From contig NC_080672.1 in the NCBI RefSeq assembly GCF_030247195.1, positions 305,195,115 to 305,259,114 of the forward strand: 64,000 nt of DNA. The letters run 5' to 3'. Positions 1-9,655 of the stretch are shown here, in pieces (position 1 is the first letter of the stretch; each line of letters begins with the position of its first letter). Source of the DNA: Topomyia yanbarensis. Taxonomy: Eukaryota > Arthropoda > Insecta > Diptera > Culicidae. A model generated the notes under the pieces. The model had not been told where the DNA came from. It saw nothing but the letters and a program-made list of their open reading frames with translations, and did not search any database. The position numbers and the translations under genes were made by a program.

Positions 1-394
1 ATTTAGTTGAGTTGAATTATGAGGGGTGGTTTGATCCCATGTTGGGAAAGGTCATCTACGGTCGGTTCGGAATTGGTCGAGTCGGTGGGTCGTAGAAAGG
101 AAATTGATGGGTGAGAGGGCAGTCAATGTTAATTTTATTCATTGTATTTTACAATGCTGCGGGTTTATGGAGCTTTGGTGACTACAGTACAACTGAAAAT
201 TCAATGGCTATTCGTAATTAATTGTCGCAGTAATACGCCCAAACATTCAAAACTAACTAGGGGTGACCTGCTTTACAAAATCGAAAAAATCATTATTCTC
301 ATTTTCATTATTCACATTAGAAGATAAACAGTATAAGAATAAATAGCAACAATAGAACTCAATTCAGAGTCATATGCATACTGGTCGAGTTTCA
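1..394. other. no gene recognised
   Basis: Short random open frames only. No splice-flanked exon, tRNA or terminal repeat was recognised before the repeat array that begins near 395. Confidence 0.5.
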
Positions 395-655
395 ATTTTT
401 TCGAACCAGAACCCGAAAGCTTAAAAATTCAAAAACCCGAACCCGACCCGAGCCCGAAATATTAAAATTTGAAAAACTCGAACCCGACCCGAGCCCGAAC
501 ATTTTAAAATTTCAAAACCCGAACCCCACCCGAACACGAAAATAAAAATTTTGCAAAACCCGAGCGCGACCAGAATCCGATATTTTCAAAATTTAAAAAC
601 CCGAACCCGACCCAAACCAGAAAATTTATAATTCGAGAAACCCGATCTGAACCGG
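395..655. repeat. degenerate CCCGAACCCGACC tandem repeat, array 1
   Basis: Imperfect tandem units alternate a GC-rich core (AACCCGAACCCGACCCGA) with an AT-rich spacer such as AAAATTTAAAATTTCAAAA, in roughly 40-60 nt units. The same composite unit recurs at 6478-6662 beyond the LINE. The strong periodicity of CCCGA accounts for spurious open frames here. Confidence 0.85.
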
Positions 656-1084
656 AATTTTTAATACGGAGAATCAACCAAAGATCCCGAAGATCTAAGG
701 ATCATCCTAAAGAATCATTCAAAACTCATCCTAAATAGTTATAGAATCACTCGAACCTGAAGTAGCACCATACGCGTCCAGTTATGTCTACCTATGGCAA
801 AACGAATCACTGGCGAGAGAAATTGGCATTTTTATTTACTATTATTAAACGTCGTATTTGCAATGTTCTGAGGAACTTTTAAATCGTCGATATCTTAATC
901 GGAAAGTAGGACAAATCGGATAACGGCTAACGCATGGGGAAACAAGAGGCATAATGATGACAGATTCATAAACCTTACCCTCGTACTTTACCAAAATTTT
1001 TAGTTTTTTTTAATCAAAAACCATTCCTGCAAGAGTAGTTTTATATAATTTATTTCATGTATTAAATCACTGTCAATTGGCAAG
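656..1084. other. no gene recognised; flank of LINE
   Basis: AT-rich sequence between the repeat array and the first LINE. No coding or RNA signal was seen. The LINE 5' end lies somewhere around 1085-1120, and its exact base cannot be set without a second copy. Confidence 0.4.
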
Positions 1085-1298
1085 TCGAATTCGACAGTTT
1101 ACACGACGTCACCCACGTTATTGGTTGGTACGGTCAAACTTAAACTTGTGTCGAACGGTGTCAATCAAGAATTCTTCGGAGTTCTTAGTCGACCGTTACC
1201 GGTAGTAGACGTAGTTGAACGGCGCTACGCTACAAGTATTTATTTGATTAATTTAATTCAAGCCGCGCGCGATTTTCGAAAAAAAAATAGTCAGCATT

Positions 1299-2792
1299 AT
1301 GTCGTGCAGTGTTCGATCGTGTTCAATTAGTGATGATCGTTTTTTATGGAAGTGCGAGTTTTGCAACAAATCGTATCACGCGGCCTGTGTAGGAGTGCAA
1401 CGGCACCAAGAGCATCACATCACGTCTTTTATGATTCCTCTATGCTCGGATTGTCAGCATAATCTTAAAACGGGGATTGACACACGTAAAGTGCTTTTCC
1501 AACAGGAGCAGCTCTTTAATTTAATCAAGACGCAAACGGATTCCAATCTTCGAATGGCTGCTGACATCAAAAAGTTGAACGCATTTGGTGAACTGTTCGA
1601 TAACATTGATCACCAGCTAAAAGAAGCGGTGACTAATGTAAATAATATCACCTGCGCGAAAGTTGATTATGCGGTGTCAACATTATCGCGCACTATGGAA
1701 AACAACGCGGTCAATAAGGCCGATGAGCTCGTTGTTTTAAAAAATCATATCACGTCATTATTCAACATATCTATGGAATCCACAAGGAAGCGCATTGAGG
1801 AGTACGTGGTGGAGCTCACAACTGACCTGACTCGTGAGCTAAAAAAAATATGCTGCGAAGTTCAAAATTTAAGCGTAATAACCATTGACATGGCGTCTCA
1901 ATGCAACGAACATACCGGTAACCAGTCGTTTTCTGCTCGTGATGCTCTTGACGAAATAAAATCACAAGCCAGCGCTGTTGGCGACGATATTTTAGACGAA
2001 GTAAGGGCAATTGCCGCGACAATTAGTACCCTGGAAACCAGTGTTAATAATGCTCGTTTGACACCTGTGGTGTCTCCCCCCAGTCTGATGGACGAATTGA
2101 CCGTCGTTTCAAATAAAACTGCTATCTCAGGTTCGCAGCATAATCAAGTGGCAAAAGATGGATGGCGCACACTTGGTTCGAAAAGAGTGTGGCGCTCCGA
2201 CTGGTCAGAATATGACTTACGTAAACAGCGTCGCATTAAACAACAAAAAGAGAAAGATAAAGCAGCAAAGAGTAAAAAATCGAGAAGAAAACAGGGTACA
2301 AGATACAGCAATATCAACAGTAATAACAATAACAACTGCAACAACAAAGATAGCAACTGCAATAAGAACAGGAACCGCAATAAGTACAACAATAACAATA
2401 ATCACAACTACAACCAAAATAGAAACAACAACAATAGCAACAAAAACAACAGCTACAAGTCCAATAATACCACCAACAATTTCAATAGAAACAGGCACAA
2501 CATAAACAATAACGACCACAACGGAAACAGAAACAACAACATTAACAGCAGTAACAACAACAACAACAACAATAATCACAGAATAAGCAACTACAACAAA
2601 AACAGCAACAACAACTACAACAGAAATAACAACAACCACAACGAAAACAGAAACAGCAGTTACAGCAACAACAACAACAACAGAAACAGCATTTGCAATA
2701 GAAACAACAATGGTCTTAACAACAATCACCATAACAATAAACATCATTGTTCATCTTGCTCCTGTGAACGTTCGTGTTTTCGCCAATTTTAA
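1299..2792 (+). CDS. LINE ORF1 protein with PHD-like zinc finger and Asn-rich tail
   Basis: 497 residues. The N-terminus carries a Cys4-His-Cys3 pattern (C3, C8, C19, C22, H27, C30, C49, C52) resembling a PHD finger; the first pair is CX4C rather than CX2C. Residues about 60-270 are polar and probably helical or coiled coil. A strongly basic stretch near 305-335 (KSKKSRRKQG and similar) could bind nucleic acid. From about 336 to 480 the protein is dominated by asparagine with Arg, His, Tyr and Lys, encoded by AAC/AAT triplets. The last residues are Cys-rich (CSSCSCERSC). ORF1 proteins of LINEs bind the element RNA in the cytoplasm and assist target-primed reverse transcription. The ATG at 1299 is the first one before the zinc finger. 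The end overlaps the ORF2 open frame. Confidence 0.8.
   Translation: MSCSVRSCSISDDRFLWKCEFCNKSYHAACVGVQRHQEHHITSFMIPLCSDCQHNLKTGIDTRKVLFQQEQLFNLIKTQTDSNLRMAADIKKLNAFGELFDNIDHQLKEAVTNVNNITCAKVDYAVSTLSRTMENNAVNKADELVVLKNHITSLFNISMESTRKRIEEYVVELTTDLTRELKKICCEVQNLSVITIDMASQCNEHTGNQSFSARDALDEIKSQASAVGDDILDEVRAIAATISTLETSVNNARLTPVVSPPSLMDELTVVSNKTAISGSQHNQVAKDGWRTLGSKRVWRSDWSEYDLRKQRRIKQQKEKDKAAKSKKSRRKQGTRYSNINSNNNNNCNNKDSNCNKNRNRNKYNNNNNHNYNQNRNNNNSNKNNSYKSNNTTNNFNRNRHNINNNDHNGNRNNNINSSNNNNNNNNHRISNYNKNSNNNYNRNNNNHNENRNSSYSNNNNNRNSICNRNNNGLNNNHHNNKHHCSSCSCERSCFRQF
2310..2750 (+). repeat. AAC/AAT trinucleotide-rich coding repeat
   Basis: About 440 nt composed mainly of AAC, AAT and related triplets, with interspersed CGC, CAC, TAC and AGC. 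It encodes the Asn-rich ORF1 tail. On the complementary strand it produces a long Val/Ile-rich shadow frame, which is not a gene. Confidence 0.85.
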
Positions 2793-5700
2793 CGCACTTC
2801 TCAGAGGCAGACCAGGACAAGCATGACGCAACTGGTAACAGTACAATAGTTTTAAACAATATTTTTACGAATAACGAATCACAACCAACTTCTTCGAAAG
2901 CCACTGAAATTTTGGTTTACTGTCAAAATTTTAATAGAATGAGGAGCGCCGTAAAGATGAACGAAATCCATAAGAATATATTAGGCTCCTCATTTTCGAT
3001 AATTCTAGGTACCGAAACAAGTTGGAATGAGGATATAAAAAGTGAAGAGGTTTTCGGTAGTGACTATAATGTTTTTAGAGATGATCGTGATTTACGACTA
3101 ACCCAAAGAATGTCAGGCGGAGGAGTTCTCATCGCAGTTTCATCTATATTTAATTCCGATCTTATTGTCTCACCAAAATTCAAAGAATTTGAACATGTAT
3201 GGGTTAAAGCACATATCGCTGATGAAATCCACATTTTTGTCTCAGTGTACTTTCCACCGGACCTAGCTTACAAATCAACATATGAGATTTTCTTTCAAGC
3301 AGCTGAAGAAATAATCTCTAATTTTCCTCCAGAATTCAAAGTTCATATTTATGGTGATTTTAATCAGCGCAACTTAGATTTTATTCCTGACTCTGAAAAT
3401 GAGAGCATTCTACTTCCTGTCGTTGGTGATAACGAAACATTACAATATATGTTTGAGAAAATTGCATTGCTAGGACTCAATCAAATAAACCATATAAAAA
3501 ATCAACACAATCGTTATTTAGATCTGCTATTAACAAACATTAATGAAGATTTCTGTGTTGATGAATCTCATTCTCCCTTATGGAAAAATGAAACGTTTCA
3601 CACAGCAATAGAATTCTCTATTTTTGTGCACAAGAATCATAATTTCATTGATTGTGACTTCGAGGACGTTTTCGATTATAGAAAAGCAAATTATGAAAAT
3701 ATTGAATATAAATTAAGCAGTGCTAATTGGCAGTCCCTTTTAAAGAATCAAGTGAACGTTGAATGTGGAGTGGAGATCTTTTATAATATTTTATGGCAAA
3801 TAATACAGGAGGAAGTTCCACTCACGAAAAAACGACGAAATCATGCATCCAAAAATCCAGTTTGGTTCAACAAGGAAATTATTAATTTGAAAAATCGGAA
3901 GCAAAAAGCTCACAAAATTTACAGAAAACACAATAATCAGGATAATTTGGAAAAATACCTTAACATTCGTGACCAACTAACTTTGGCTATTTCTTCGGCA
4001 CTAACTGTATATAATGCAAAAACTGAAAATGAAATCAAGTCATGCCCAAAAAACTTTTTTAATTACATCAAAACTAAGTTGAATTCATGCAACTTCCCAT
4101 CAAAAATGTCTTTAGATGGGAAAGAGGGTGAAACTTCAAAAGATATTTGTAATCTCTTCGCAACATTTTTTCAAGAAACTTATTCTAACTATTCAGACAA
4201 TGATCGTGACTTTGAATATTTTTCTTATTTTCCTGATTATTCAAGGGATGTTGGTGTCAGTCACATTAATGTTCAAGATATCTTGTCTGGTCTCAATGAT
4301 CTAGATGCCACTAAAGGCTCAGGACCTGATGGAATTCCACCTGCTTTCATAAAGAATTTAGCAACTGAGCTTACGTCACCTTTATTCTGGCTGTTCAATA
4401 AGTCACTAGAATCTGGTATTTTCCCAAAAGATTGGAAAAAATCTTTTTTAATACCTATTTATAAATCGGGTAAAAAATCTGATATTCGCAATTATCGTGG
4501 AATTGCCATTCTGTCTTGCTTTCCCAAACTTTTCGAATCCATCATAAATAAAACCATTTTCAACCAAGTCAAACATAAAATAACAAATTCACAACATGGG
4601 TTTTTTAAAGGCCGTTCAACTAGTACAAACCTTTTAGAATTTGTTGATTACTCGTTAAATGCCATGGATAAAGGAAATCATATAGAAGCTCTTTACACTG
4701 ACTTCAGCAAAGCTTTCGATAAGCTGGACATTCCCATGTTAATATTCAAACTTGAAAAATTGGGAATCGAGATGAGACTCCTCAATTGGATTAAGTCGTA
4801 TTTAACAGATCGTCAGCAAATAGTAAAATTCTATGAGATGAAATCTGATATAATTAAAGTTACTTCGGGGGTTCCGCAAGGTTCACACTTAGGACCTCTT
4901 CTTTTTATTTTATATGTCAACGACATCTCTCTTATTTTAAAAAACATTAATATTCTCATATATGCGGATGATATGAAGCTATTTTTAGAAATCAGAAATA
5001 ATAATGACTATAATGTTTTTCACGATGAAACACAAATCTTTTATACATGGTGTTGTAAACGTTTACTGGAATTAAATGTTAAAAAATGTAATCTCATGAC
5101 TTTTAGCAGAAAACAAATCACGGCTTCCGTGTCAATTACATTAGGTAATCAAACCGTTCAGAAATGCGATAAAATAAGAGATTTAGGAGTTATCTTAGAT
5201 AAAAAATTAAACTTTGTGGAACATTACAACACAATTGTTCATAGAGCTAGTAATATGCTTAATTTTATAAAACGCTTCGGATATCACTTTCAAGATCCTT
5301 ACACAATTAAAACTCTTTACGTAGCATATGTTCGGTCTATTTTAGAATATTGTAGTATTGTTTGGTCACCATTCATAAAAAAACACGAAGTGAGAATTGA
5401 ATCAATCCAAAAACAGTTTCTATTATATGCATTACGCAAGTTAAGATGGACAGTATTCCCTCTTCCATCTTATGAAGCACGTTGTATGTTGATAGATATT
5501 CAAACATTAAAAGAACGTCGGGACTATGCTATGATCTCGTTTCTAAACGATATCGTCATGCAGCGTATTGACTCATCTTACATTTTGTCAAAATTAAATT
5601 TATATGCTCCTACTCGTCAATTACGCAATAGAAATTTGTTCGCGATAGGTCATCACCGTACAGACTATGCTAAATTCGGACCACTAAACCGGATGATGGC

Positions 5701-5794
5701 TGTGTATAACGAGCATTGTGAAAGTATTGACCTTACCATGCCCCGAACAAGTTTAAAACAGTTTTTCAACTCTTTACGGCATCATAGTACATAG
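2774..5794 (+). CDS. LINE ORF2: AP-type endonuclease and reverse transcriptase
   Basis: About 1000 residues with two enzymatic parts. The exonuclease-endonuclease-phosphatase domain spans about residues 48-290, with motifs TETSW, SGGGVLIA, YFPPD and YGDFN. It nicks target DNA. The reverse transcriptase spans about 500-800, with GPDGIPPAF, NYRGIAIL, QHGFFKGRST, TDFSKAFDKLD, SGVPQGSHLGPLLF and catalytic YADD (residues 730-733, nt 4961-4972). It copies the element RNA at the nick. The C-terminal part (LEYCSIVWSP onward) is the usual LINE tail; no RNase H is seen. The frame opens after a stop at 2765-2767 and no ATG precedes the endonuclease: the first one, at about residue 56, lies inside the domain. 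Position 2774 is GTG, so translation probably depends on recoding or reinitiation from ORF1, which lies in the +1-offset frame. Confidence 0.9.
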   Translation: MFSPILTHFSEADQDKHDATGNSTIVLNNIFTNNESQPTSSKATEILVYCQNFNRMRSAVKMNEIHKNILGSSFSIILGTETSWNEDIKSEEVFGSDYNVFRDDRDLRLTQRMSGGGVLIAVSSIFNSDLIVSPKFKEFEHVWVKAHIADEIHIFVSVYFPPDLAYKSTYEIFFQAAEEIISNFPPEFKVHIYGDFNQRNLDFIPDSENESILLPVVGDNETLQYMFEKIALLGLNQINHIKNQHNRYLDLLLTNINEDFCVDESHSPLWKNETFHTAIEFSIFVHKNHNFIDCDFEDVFDYRKANYENIEYKLSSANWQSLLKNQVNVECGVEIFYNILWQIIQEEVPLTKKRRNHASKNPVWFNKEIINLKNRKQKAHKIYRKHNNQDNLEKYLNIRDQLTLAISSALTVYNAKTENEIKSCPKNFFNYIKTKLNSCNFPSKMSLDGKEGETSKDICNLFATFFQETYSNYSDNDRDFEYFSYFPDYSRDVGVSHINVQDILSGLNDLDATKGSGPDGIPPAFIKNLATELTSPLFWLFNKSLESGIFPKDWKKSFLIPIYKSGKKSDIRNYRGIAILSCFPKLFESIINKTIFNQVKHKITNSQHGFFKGRSTSTNLLEFVDYSLNAMDKGNHIEALYTDFSKAFDKLDIPMLIFKLEKLGIEMRLLNWIKSYLTDRQQIVKFYEMKSDIIKVTSGVPQGSHLGPLLFILYVNDISLILKNINILIYADDMKLFLEIRNNNDYNVFHDETQIFYTWCCKRLLELNVKKCNLMTFSRKQITASVSITLGNQTVQKCDKIRDLGVILDKKLNFVEHYNTIVHRASNMLNFIKRFGYHFQDPYTIKTLYVAYVRSILEYCSIVWSPFIKKHEVRIESIQKQFLLYALRKLRWTVFPLPSYEARCMLIDIQTLKERRDYAMISFLNDIVMQRIDSSYILSKLNLYAPTRQLRNRNLFAIGHHRTDYAKFGPLNRMMAVYNEHCESIDLTMPRTSLKQFFNSLRHHST

Positions 5795-5880
5795 AAATAG
5801 TTTGCAGGATAGTATATAAGCAATTAATATTTATATAATGTAGTCTACATTTGATTGACGAAATAAATAAACAATTTTCT

Positions 5881-6477
5881 GTCGCGTTCTTGATGTCCCA
5901 TTATTAGCTAGTATGACTCCAAACTTCTACAAATCCGTTCATGACTTGAACACAGCACACAATATTTTTGAGATTAATTCCTTAAAATAGTGGAAATTCA
6001 TATATTTTCATAAAGGATTCCGAATCATGCAACGACCTAGCCTGGGGACAATCTGACAGAAAGTGATTGTTTCATAAATGTACCACTGATTTGATAGTGG
6101 CGCTAGCATACCATTACCATATGAGTGCCATCGTTAATAGATTGTCTCAATTTCCCGTAGATTCTACTTGCTTGAACCAATATATTTTCCGAAAAATTTA
6201 CTTTGACTTGATGATTATCATCAAAAGTAAATCGCATAGAGATTTTAGAAACGAAACACTTATTGTTGAATGCTCTCTCATGAGTACTCGTATAAAAAAG
6301 AAAATAATTCGAACAGCTTGCAAATTATGGGGATTTAACGGTGGGAAAATTTAGTACGGTTATATGTGTCATCCATTCGTATCACGAAGTACAGTAAAGT
6401 AAATAAAGTGTGTAAAAAGAGACTGTGTGTTGAGTGTAGACGCAACCAGCGTCAAGAAATGGTTGGGTGTGATCTGT
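5881..6477. other. no gene recognised
   Basis: AT-rich sequence between the LINE tail and the second CCCGAA array. A 95-codon open frame near 6067-6354 has no recognisable motif and probably arises by chance. Confidence 0.4.
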
Positions 6478-6662
6478 TCAAAAACTCGAACCCGACCCGA
6501 ATTTAAAAATTCCAAATTAGAAAAACCCGAACCCGACCCAAACCCGAAAGTTTAAAATTTCAAAAACTCGGACCCGACCCGAACCCGAGAAATTGAAATT
6601 TGAAAACCCGGAACCCGACCCGAACCCGAGAAGTTTAAATTTGCAAAACCCGAACCCGACCA
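6478..6662. repeat. degenerate CCCGAACCCGACC tandem repeat, array 2
   Basis: The same GC-core/AT-spacer units as at 395-655, about four units. The two arrays could be one array split by the LINE insertion or two separate copies; the sequence does not decide. Confidence 0.8.
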
Positions 6663-6689
6663 TCTCTAATACTGATTGGGTTATTGAAA

Positions 6690-7440
6690 ATTCTGTTAGA
6701 CTGGAAGTATTCCGAATGGCCTCATACATCCATATTTGGCGTCTACTCGTCAAACCCGTTGCAAAAATGTTCATAGTGATGGGTTTTAGGGAATTCCACT
6801 GAACCGAAAGTCGCCTTCTTGGTTTTATAAAAGACCCTAAGCATCGATATCTGACGTCCACTCAATAAACGCGTTCCAAAAATACCCATATTGATGGAGT
6901 TTTAAAAAATTCCACTGAACCGGAGGTCGCCATCTTGGTTTTCAAAATGGCCTTAAACATCGATATCTGATGTCCATTCATCAATCCCGTGTCAAAAATA
7001 CCCATATTGATGGGATTTTAGAGAATTCTACTGAACAGGAAGTCGCCATCTTGGTTTTCAAAATGGCCTTAAACATCGATATCAGACGTCCACACATCAA
7101 TCCCGTTCCAAATGGCCCTAAACATCAATATCAGACGTCCACTCATCAATCTCGTTCCAAAAATACCCATATTGATGGGGTGTAAGAGAATTCCACTGAA
7201 CCGGAAGTCGCCATCTTGGTTTTCTAAAAGGTCCTAAACATCGATATCTGACGTCCACTCAACAATCCCGTTCCAAAAGTACCCATATTGATAGGGTTTT
7301 AGAGAATTCCACTGAACCGGAAGTTGCCATCTTGGTTTTCAAAACGGTCAAAGACATCGATATCTGGCGTCTACTCGTCTAGCCCGTTCCAAAAATACCC
7401 ATATTGATTAGGTTTTAGAGAATTCCGCGTCTACTCGTTG
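6690..7440. repeat. tandem repeat of about 118 bp, six or so copies
   Basis: Each unit contains AAGTCGCCATCTTGGTTTT, a variant of AAACATCGATATCTGACGTC, CCCGTTCCAAAAATACCCAT and AGAGAATTCCACTGAACCGG. Unit starts lie near 6690, 6803, 6921, 7039, 7201 and 7319. A shortened unit near 7100-7160 lacks part of the sequence. Small open frames here reflect the repeat. Confidence 0.9.
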
Positions 7441-8219
7441 TTGTATCAGCATTCGAAGAGATATTTGTTTCAGTGTAACTGTTATACTGGTATCCAATAA
7501 CCATGTATTGGATTAGATACAGTTTACAGTGTTTAATGACACTTACAGAAATAAACAATGAATACAGAGCTGGCCTCTCAGTTGTGTTTGGTCTACAAGA
7601 TAAAAAGTACAGTGTTACCTTTAATTCTCCGAACCCCGAAATTCAGTAATAGCTCTTTCAACCGGGATTCAGTGGTTAAGCGTTCAAACGTTTTACTCGT
7701 TAATACTGTTCCGAAAACAACCATATTGTTGTAATGCACACAGAAAGAAATTCTCAAGATCCGACTTTTCCAGATTTCCACAACTCTTCTAAGGTATTAG
7801 AATAACCGTGCTACTTGCAAAATCCGTGAAAAAAAAACTTGTTCAAAATTTGTACAAGTCTTTTGCCTTCAAAAGGACATTTTTGATAAAACTTCGAAAC
7901 CTAAAATCGGCTGTCTTTTGCATTGTATGTAACGCGGTTTTTTTGCATAGTTTTCTGAATCAACGCGGTTTTTTACACGGATTTCGCAATTAACACGTTT
8001 CTTTTGCACGTTTTTTTACACGGTCTAAAAAAAACCTTAGTGTATACCTAAATGTTCTAAAAGCAAATTTATTTCTTTCCCAAATAAATCATAAAATACA
8101 GCCTCCTAAAGCAGTCGACCCCGAAAGTTAACAGTCAAGACAATCATACTATAGACTGGAAAGGTTGCAGTTTCAGCTCTAATGTCGTTTTATAGTGGAA
8201 GAGGCTCACCTCTTAACAG
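7441..8219. other. no gene recognised
   Basis: No coding, RNA or mobile-element hallmark was identified, apart from a short local repetition of CGCGGTTTTTTTGCA-like words near 7930-8000. Confidence 0.4.
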
Positions 8220-8505
8220 CAGCGATGCCAGATTTACAGACATGTCTGTATTTTACAGACTTTTGATAGCCTCCTACAGACGTAGCCAGAGATCTACATA
8301 CTTTTCAAAGAGTAACAGTGTTTAGCAAAATTGCACTAGAATAACTGTATTCGAATACGAGTGATTCCTTCTTAATAGAATTCTATTTTCAATCTACTTT
8401 TAAAGTAATATTCTAGTGTATCTAGGATTTACAAAACCATCTACAGACTTTTACAGACTTTAATTATTCTTCTACAGACATTTAAAAAAACATGTGGCAT
8501 CACTG
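8220..8505. mobile_element. 286-bp non-autonomous hAT-like element (MITE)
   Basis: Terminal inverted repeats begin CAGCGATGCCA on the left and, reverse-complemented, CAGTGATGCCA on the right. The element is flanked by a perfect 8-bp direct repeat CTTAACAG (8212-8219 and 8506-8513). An 8-bp duplication with CA-starting termini is characteristic of hAT transposases. The interior is rich in TACAGAC repeats and has no coding capacity, so it depended on a transposase encoded elsewhere. Confidence 0.85.
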
Positions 8506-8513
8506 CTTAACAG

Positions 8514-8946
8514 GCGCAAATCAATGTTGAAAAATAGAAATTTTTATGCTACTCAACAGATTCGTGAGCCACGCTAATGCTCACAAGCTTATGCATTGTA
8601 CACTCACGGACTTTGGGATCTTGTACCATGCGCTTGGTTATGTACTGCGTCGAAGGGTGGTTTCATTTCGCTTGGGAGCAGTGTAAACATCAACAACTAA
8701 CACCAATTCAATTTCACCCCTTTCCCCACAGTTACTAACGTACGAAAATTATGGTATGTGTGATAGCAAGCGACTATCGATTCTGGGAAAGCGTTGTTTT
8801 TGTTTTGACTTCTATGTGTGAGTACGATAGGTTTATGTGAATCATTTTTCGGAAGCTCCCGCCAAGCCCCTTTCCTACGATTTCCGCCTATATGTAGGTA
8901 TCATGTATCACAATTTTCACTCTCCCACGTGTTTCATATTACGTAC
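8514..8946. other. putative 5' end of an intron, no other gene seen
   Basis: This is intronic if the splice donor at 8946-8941 (minus strand) is used. No downstream exon was recognised, so the rest of that gene should lie further left or beyond the window. Confidence 0.4.
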
Positions 8947-9655
8947 CTGTTGCATTCGGCATAGCGGATGATGGGTAGCCTCTCCCCATACCACCACCCT
9001 CTTCTGGGCTGTGGTGTGGGTGCGGATGGTGCTGAGGATGATTTGGACTGCCGGAGCCGTAGGAATAATCCGGACTATGCGTATATCCGTTCTGTACGCT
9101 AAATAGTGAGCTATCACCATTGTTGCTGGTGCTGTTGGAATTGTTGTTGCTGTTGGCCAGTGGACTAGTTGTGCTGCCGCCGGAATCTCCTTTGTACGGG
9201 TTACCGGAGTAATTGCTAAAATTCGCATACTGATGATGATCCCGCTGTTGGTATGGGGAATCTCTATGGAAGGGAAAAGGAAGCGATTGACGATTGTAAA
9301 TATGTGCCCCGTGATAGGCTCCTAGTCCAGCTAGATGATGCGATGGCGAAGACACCGACGGAGCCCCGTGGTAGTAATCGTTGTAGCTAAAATCTCGAAA
9401 GGATGGGTAGTTGCCGTAATAGTGGCTTCCGTAGCCGTGATTTGGACCACTGTGGTAGCCATAGTACTTCTCGAAATTGTCGTAGTACCCCCCTCGAAAG
9501 TCGCCTCCGTATCGACTGCTGCCGGCTGAACCTCCCACAGCCACCGAGTATGGCGATGCACCACGAATCATACCGGGCGAGTATGGATAACAGAAATTAT
9601 TGTTTATGGAATGCCTGTACTCCATGTAATTGCTACTGCAGCAATCCATACCCAA
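8947..9655 (-). CDS. first coding exon of a Tyr/Gly/His/Ser-rich protein, possible transcription regulator
   Basis: Minus-strand open frame of 236 codons plus one base, starting MGMDCCSSNYMEYRHS. It ends at ACAG|GTACGT, a strong splice donor, so the exon is in phase 1 and the protein continues elsewhere. Composition is strongly biased: repeated YGGY, YYGNY and YYHG motifs, an Asn/Ser run (SNNNSNSTSNN) near residues 173-185 and a His/Pro run near 205-218. Such N-terminal low-complexity regions are frequent in insect homeodomain and other developmental transcription factors, but no DNA-binding domain is present here, so the assignment is only a suggestion. Codon use and composition differ from the surrounding transposon DNA. 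The upstream stretch to about 10100 would be 5' UTR or promoter. No family was recognised. Confidence 0.65.

Larger units (their letters stand above)
1085..5880 (+). mobile_element. near-intact CR1/Jockey-group non-LTR retrotransposon
   Basis: A two-ORF LINE with a 5' leader (about 1085-1298), ORF1 (1299-2792), ORF2 (2774-5794) and a short 3' tail containing AAATAAATAAACAA near 5862. Both ORFs are free of internal stops, so this is a young or recently active copy. A PHD-like zinc finger in ORF1 together with an AP-endonuclease/reverse transcriptase ORF2 lacking RNase H points to the CR1-like group, since PHD-bearing ORF1 proteins are known from that group. Clade assignment is inference. Exact ends and target duplication were not resolved. 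Confidence 0.8.

Noticed and set aside
2217..2747. 176-codon minus-strand frame rich in Val and Ile
   Set aside because: It is the complement of the AAC/AAT repeat in LINE ORF1; the composition comes from the microsatellite.
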